Source: Gammaproteobacteria bacterium (GTDB taxonomy: Bacteria; Pseudomonadota; Gammaproteobacteria; GRL18). From it: a stretch of 64,000 nt of DNA. The notes below the pieces were generated by a model. The model ran no database searches and had not been told where the DNA came from. It worked only from the letters and a program-made list of their open reading frames with translations. The stretch covers positions 1 to 64,000 of the forward strand of contig JADGDG010000020.1 in assembly GCA_016744995.1 (NCBI GenBank), given 5' to 3'. Each line of letters begins with the position of its first letter. Within the stretch, counting starts at the first letter, position 1. The position numbers and the translations under genes are program-made. This document shows, piece by piece, positions 61,968 to 64,000 of the stretch.

Positions 61968-63332
61968 TCAGCTATCATTTGTTTGTATATTGTATTTATT
62001 AAAGAGTGTGTACAATGTTGGCCTGGTCACTCCTAATAACTTTGCAGCCTTAGAGACATTATTGTTTGAATAACTCAAGGCCCGTTTAATTGCAGAGGTT
62101 TCAGCCATTTCTCTGACTTCTTTCAGGTTTAGAGGCAACGAGGAGTCCACATTATCCATACTTAACTCAAGATCTTCAACCGTAATACGATTGCTGTCAG
62201 CCATAATAACCGCACGTTTTACCTTATTTTCTAATTCTCGAATATTACCTGGCCAAGGATAATTTTCAATCATTTCTGCAGCTTCTTTTGTAAAACCTTT
62301 AATTTTTTTATGCTGCTGCTCACTAAAACGTGCAGCAAAAGCAGTTGCAATAACAATGGCATCACTTTCTCGTTCTCTCAGGGGAGGGATTTTAATCGTA
62401 ATTTCACTAAGACGATAATAAAGATCTTCTCTGAAACGTCCCTCGGCGATAAGTTCCTGTAAATCCTGATGTGTTGCACAAACAATGCGAATATCAACAG
62501 GAATTTCAGCACGCCCACCAATACGTTCTATTCTTCGCTCCTGCAAAAAACGCAAAAGTTTTGCTTGCAGCGCCATAGGCAGATCACCAATTTCATCAAG
62601 GAAGAAGGTACCTTTGTCTGCATATTCAATTTTACCCTTTGTTTGCTTTACTGCACCAGTAAATGCACCTTTTTCATAACCAAATAATTCACTTTCTAAT
62701 AAGTTTTCAGGTATAGCGGCAGAGTTGACAGCAACAAAGGGTTTATCTTTTCTTGGACTCAGGTTATGCAATGATTTAGCAAGTAATTCTTTTCCTGTTC
62801 CACTATCACCAAGCAGTAATGTAGTGACATCACTAGGTGCAATTTTTTCAATCATGCGAGCAAGATCCAACATTGGCTTGCTTACTGCAATAATCCCTTC
62901 CAGAGGTTCATCATTATTATGTGTAAGACGCTTATTCTCTTCCTCCAGCTCTACAAGGTGAAAAGCTCGATCAATAATAAGATTGAGGGTATCTATTTCA
63001 ACTGGTTTCTGATAAAAATCATAAGCACCCATTGCAACAGCCTCAACTGCAACTTCTCTATCATCATTTCCCGTGACAACAATTACTTTTGTCTCTGGCA
63101 ATAACTCCTGGATTTCACTCAATGTTGCCAGACCTTCACTTGCATTGGCAGGATCTGGCGGTAAACCTAGATCAAGAGTAACCACTGAGGGTTTGTATCG
63201 ACGTAATGCTGTTATTGCTTCAGATCTATCTCCTGCAATAATGACCTGATAATTATCAAAGCTCCATTTTAGCTGTTTTTGAAGCCCCGGATCATCTTCT
63301 ACAATTAGTAATGTTTTTTTGTCATTAGTCAT
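61968..63332 (-). CDS. prsR: PEP-CTERM-system sigma-54 response regulator PrsR
   Basis: A 454-residue NtrC-family activator. The receiver domain has VEDDPGLQKQ and Asp54 in VTLDLGLPPD, the Thr (VVTGNDD) and the Lys (YQKPVE) of the phosphorylation site. The AAA+ domain has Walker A GDSGTGKE (about 175-182), the sigma-54-contact loop GAFTGA (222-227) and FFLDEIGDL for Walker B. A Fis-type HTH (NNVSKAAKLLGVTRPTLYTL) ends the protein. All parts needed to open sigma-54 promoters are present. It overlaps prsK by eight bases and is probably phosphorylated by PrsK. Its clear target in this window is the -24/-12 promoter at 55559. Confidence 0.95.
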   Translation of the reverse strand: MTNDKKTLLIVEDDPGLQKQLKWSFDNYQVIIAGDRSEAITALRRYKPSVVTLDLGLPPDPANASEGLATLSEIQELLPETKVIVVTGNDDREVAVEAVAMGAYDFYQKPVEIDTLNLIIDRAFHLVELEEENKRLTHNNDEPLEGIIAVSKPMLDLARMIEKIAPSDVTTLLLGDSGTGKELLAKSLHNLSPRKDKPFVAVNSAAIPENLLESELFGYEKGAFTGAVKQTKGKIEYADKGTFFLDEIGDLPMALQAKLLRFLQERRIERIGGRAEIPVDIRIVCATHQDLQELIAEGRFREDLYYRLSEITIKIPPLRERESDAIVIATAFAARFSEQQHKKIKGFTKEAAEMIENYPWPGNIRELENKVKRAVIMADSNRITVEDLELSMDNVDSSLPLNLKEVREMAETSAIKRALSYSNNNVSKAAKLLGVTRPTLYTLFNKYNIQTNDS

Positions 63333-64000
63333 TCATCTTCTCCTCTGAAGCCTTAGTCTCCGACGGTTCAGTACTCAATGGCAACCGAATTGTGAATGTT
63401 GTTCCATGATTAACTTCACTTTCAACAGAAATGGTACCTGAATGTTTTAAGATATAGCTCTTTGCTTCATAAACGCCTATACCCATACCAGCGTTACCTT
63501 TAGTCGTATCAAAAGGCTTGAACAGACGTTCAGATATAAACTTTGTGTCCATACCTGTCCCTGTATCACAAATCTTAATTATTGCATCGCCCTTTTGTGT
63601 AGTGCCTTGCCTTGCTAATTCCAGTGTAATACTTCCATCATCTTGAGTTGCATCCTGAGCATTTTGAACCAAATGCCCTAAGATAGCAGAAATTTTTTCC
63701 TGCTCACCGGTTATAAAACATTCCATTAACTCAGTTTGAAGCTGTGGGGCGGGTGCATGAGCCGATTGCTGTTTAATAATGTCTTTAATCAGAAAAACTA
63801 AATCAAGTGTTGATTTATTATCTTTTATATTTCGCTGTCTGAGCTGACTCACTAATTTTTGCATTTTTATAACAACATTTTCCAGAGTATCAATTGCATC
63901 ATCAATGAATTCTGGGTTATTTTTATGTTTTTCTGCATTTTTTACAATTAGTGAGACCTGAGCAACCAGATTCTTTAAATCATGGATCACAAAAGCTGAC
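63325..64000 (-). CDS. prsK: PEP-CTERM-system sensor kinase PrsK (5' part beyond window)
   Basis: The last 225 codons or so of a histidine kinase; the frame stays open to the right edge, so the sensor part is missing. FVIHDLKNLVAQ near 63970 is the H-box with the phosphorylated His, and LVQNAQDAT, KICDTGTGMD, LFKPFDTTKGNAGMGIGVYE and HGTTFTIRLPL are the N, G1, F, G2 and G3 boxes of the ATPase domain. The H-box and the run of DLKN match PrsK (TIGR02916). A GTG at 63990 looks like a start in isolation, but the residues before it (SAF) continue the kinase, so it is not one. Its stop overlaps prsR by eight bases, which couples the pair. Confidence 0.93.
   Translation of the reverse strand, partial: SAFVIHDLKNLVAQVSLIVKNAEKHKNNPEFIDDAIDTLENVVIKMQKLVSQLRQRNIKDNKSTLDLVFLIKDIIKQQSAHAPAPQLQTELMECFITGEQEKISAILGHLVQNAQDATQDDGSITLELARQGTTQKGDAIIKICDTGTGMDTKFISERLFKPFDTTKGNAGMGIGVYEAKSYILKHSGTISVESEVNHGTTFTIRLPLSTEPSETKASEEKMND

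Noticed and set aside
63325..63990. Complete 221-residue kinase starting at the GTG at 63990
   Set aside because: The H-box would begin at residue 3, and the upstream codons continue the conserved FVIHDLKN context, so this is the end of a larger prsK cut by the window.
1..64000. tRNA genes, rRNA genes, CRISPR arrays, intact insertion sequences
   Set aside because: No cloverleaf with a conserved T-loop, no regularly spaced direct repeats and no transposase frame were recognised while reading both strands.

Overview
The window comes from a low-GC Gram-negative bacterium, most likely a gammaproteobacterium. It carries a type VI secretion VgrG, outer-membrane and lipoprotein export genes, and an almost complete exosortase A (XrtA/EpsH, PEP-CTERM) extracellular polysaccharide locus with its PrsT-PrsR-PrsK regulators. 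Nothing in the sequence fixes genus or species.

Layout. (1) 1-5.4 kb, minus strand: vgrG, a membrane-anchored beta-propeller-like protein and a large unknown protein cut by the left edge; this reads as a T6SS tip and cargo module. (2) 5.6-21 kb: an accessory surface-glycan region with mixed strands, holding a deacetylase-carbamoyltransferase pair, two acyltransferases (one with an SGNH partner), two methyltransferases, glycosyltransferases, an asparagine-synthase-like protein and a secreted unknown protein. It is AT-rich, with several non-coding gaps of 270-640 bases that hold at least one gene remnant and one unusual RNA-like fold. (3) 21.3-26.2 kb, plus strand: a GMC oxidoreductase with a Tat-signal small partner, an O-antigen-ligase-like protein and a flippase. 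(4) 47.8-26.2 kb, minus strand: one long, tightly spaced run of 16 genes, from export lipoprotein, chain-length protein, tyrosine kinase, outer-membrane protein, ATPase, deacetylase and XrtA through epimerase, FemAB, RIFT-barrel protein, glycosyltransferases and amidotransferase to a VanZ-like protein. (5) 53.1-48.1 kb: a LolA-like protein, an outer-membrane protein and an MMPL transporter. (6) 53.2-64 kb: nitroreductase and ThiF genes back to back, a PEP-CTERM protein behind a sigma-54 promoter, an exosortase-associated acyltransferase, two cyclic-nucleotide-binding proteins (one fused to an acyltransferase-like domain), then prsT, prsR and the 3' part of prsK.

How it fits together. Region 4 would assemble, lengthen, export and modify an extracellular polysaccharide, and XrtA would process PEP-CTERM proteins during their transit to the surface. 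PrsK and PrsR (NtrC-type, GAFTGA loop present) would fire sigma-54 promoters; the one clear -24/-12 site seen lies just upstream of the only PEP-CTERM gene. Regions 2 and 3 supply decorating enzymes, the ligase and the flippase. The least explained part is 53.2-59.1 kb, where redox, adenylating, acyltransferase and cyclic-nucleotide modules cluster around the PEP-CTERM gene. Functional names rest on recognising protein families by eye; no database search was run.
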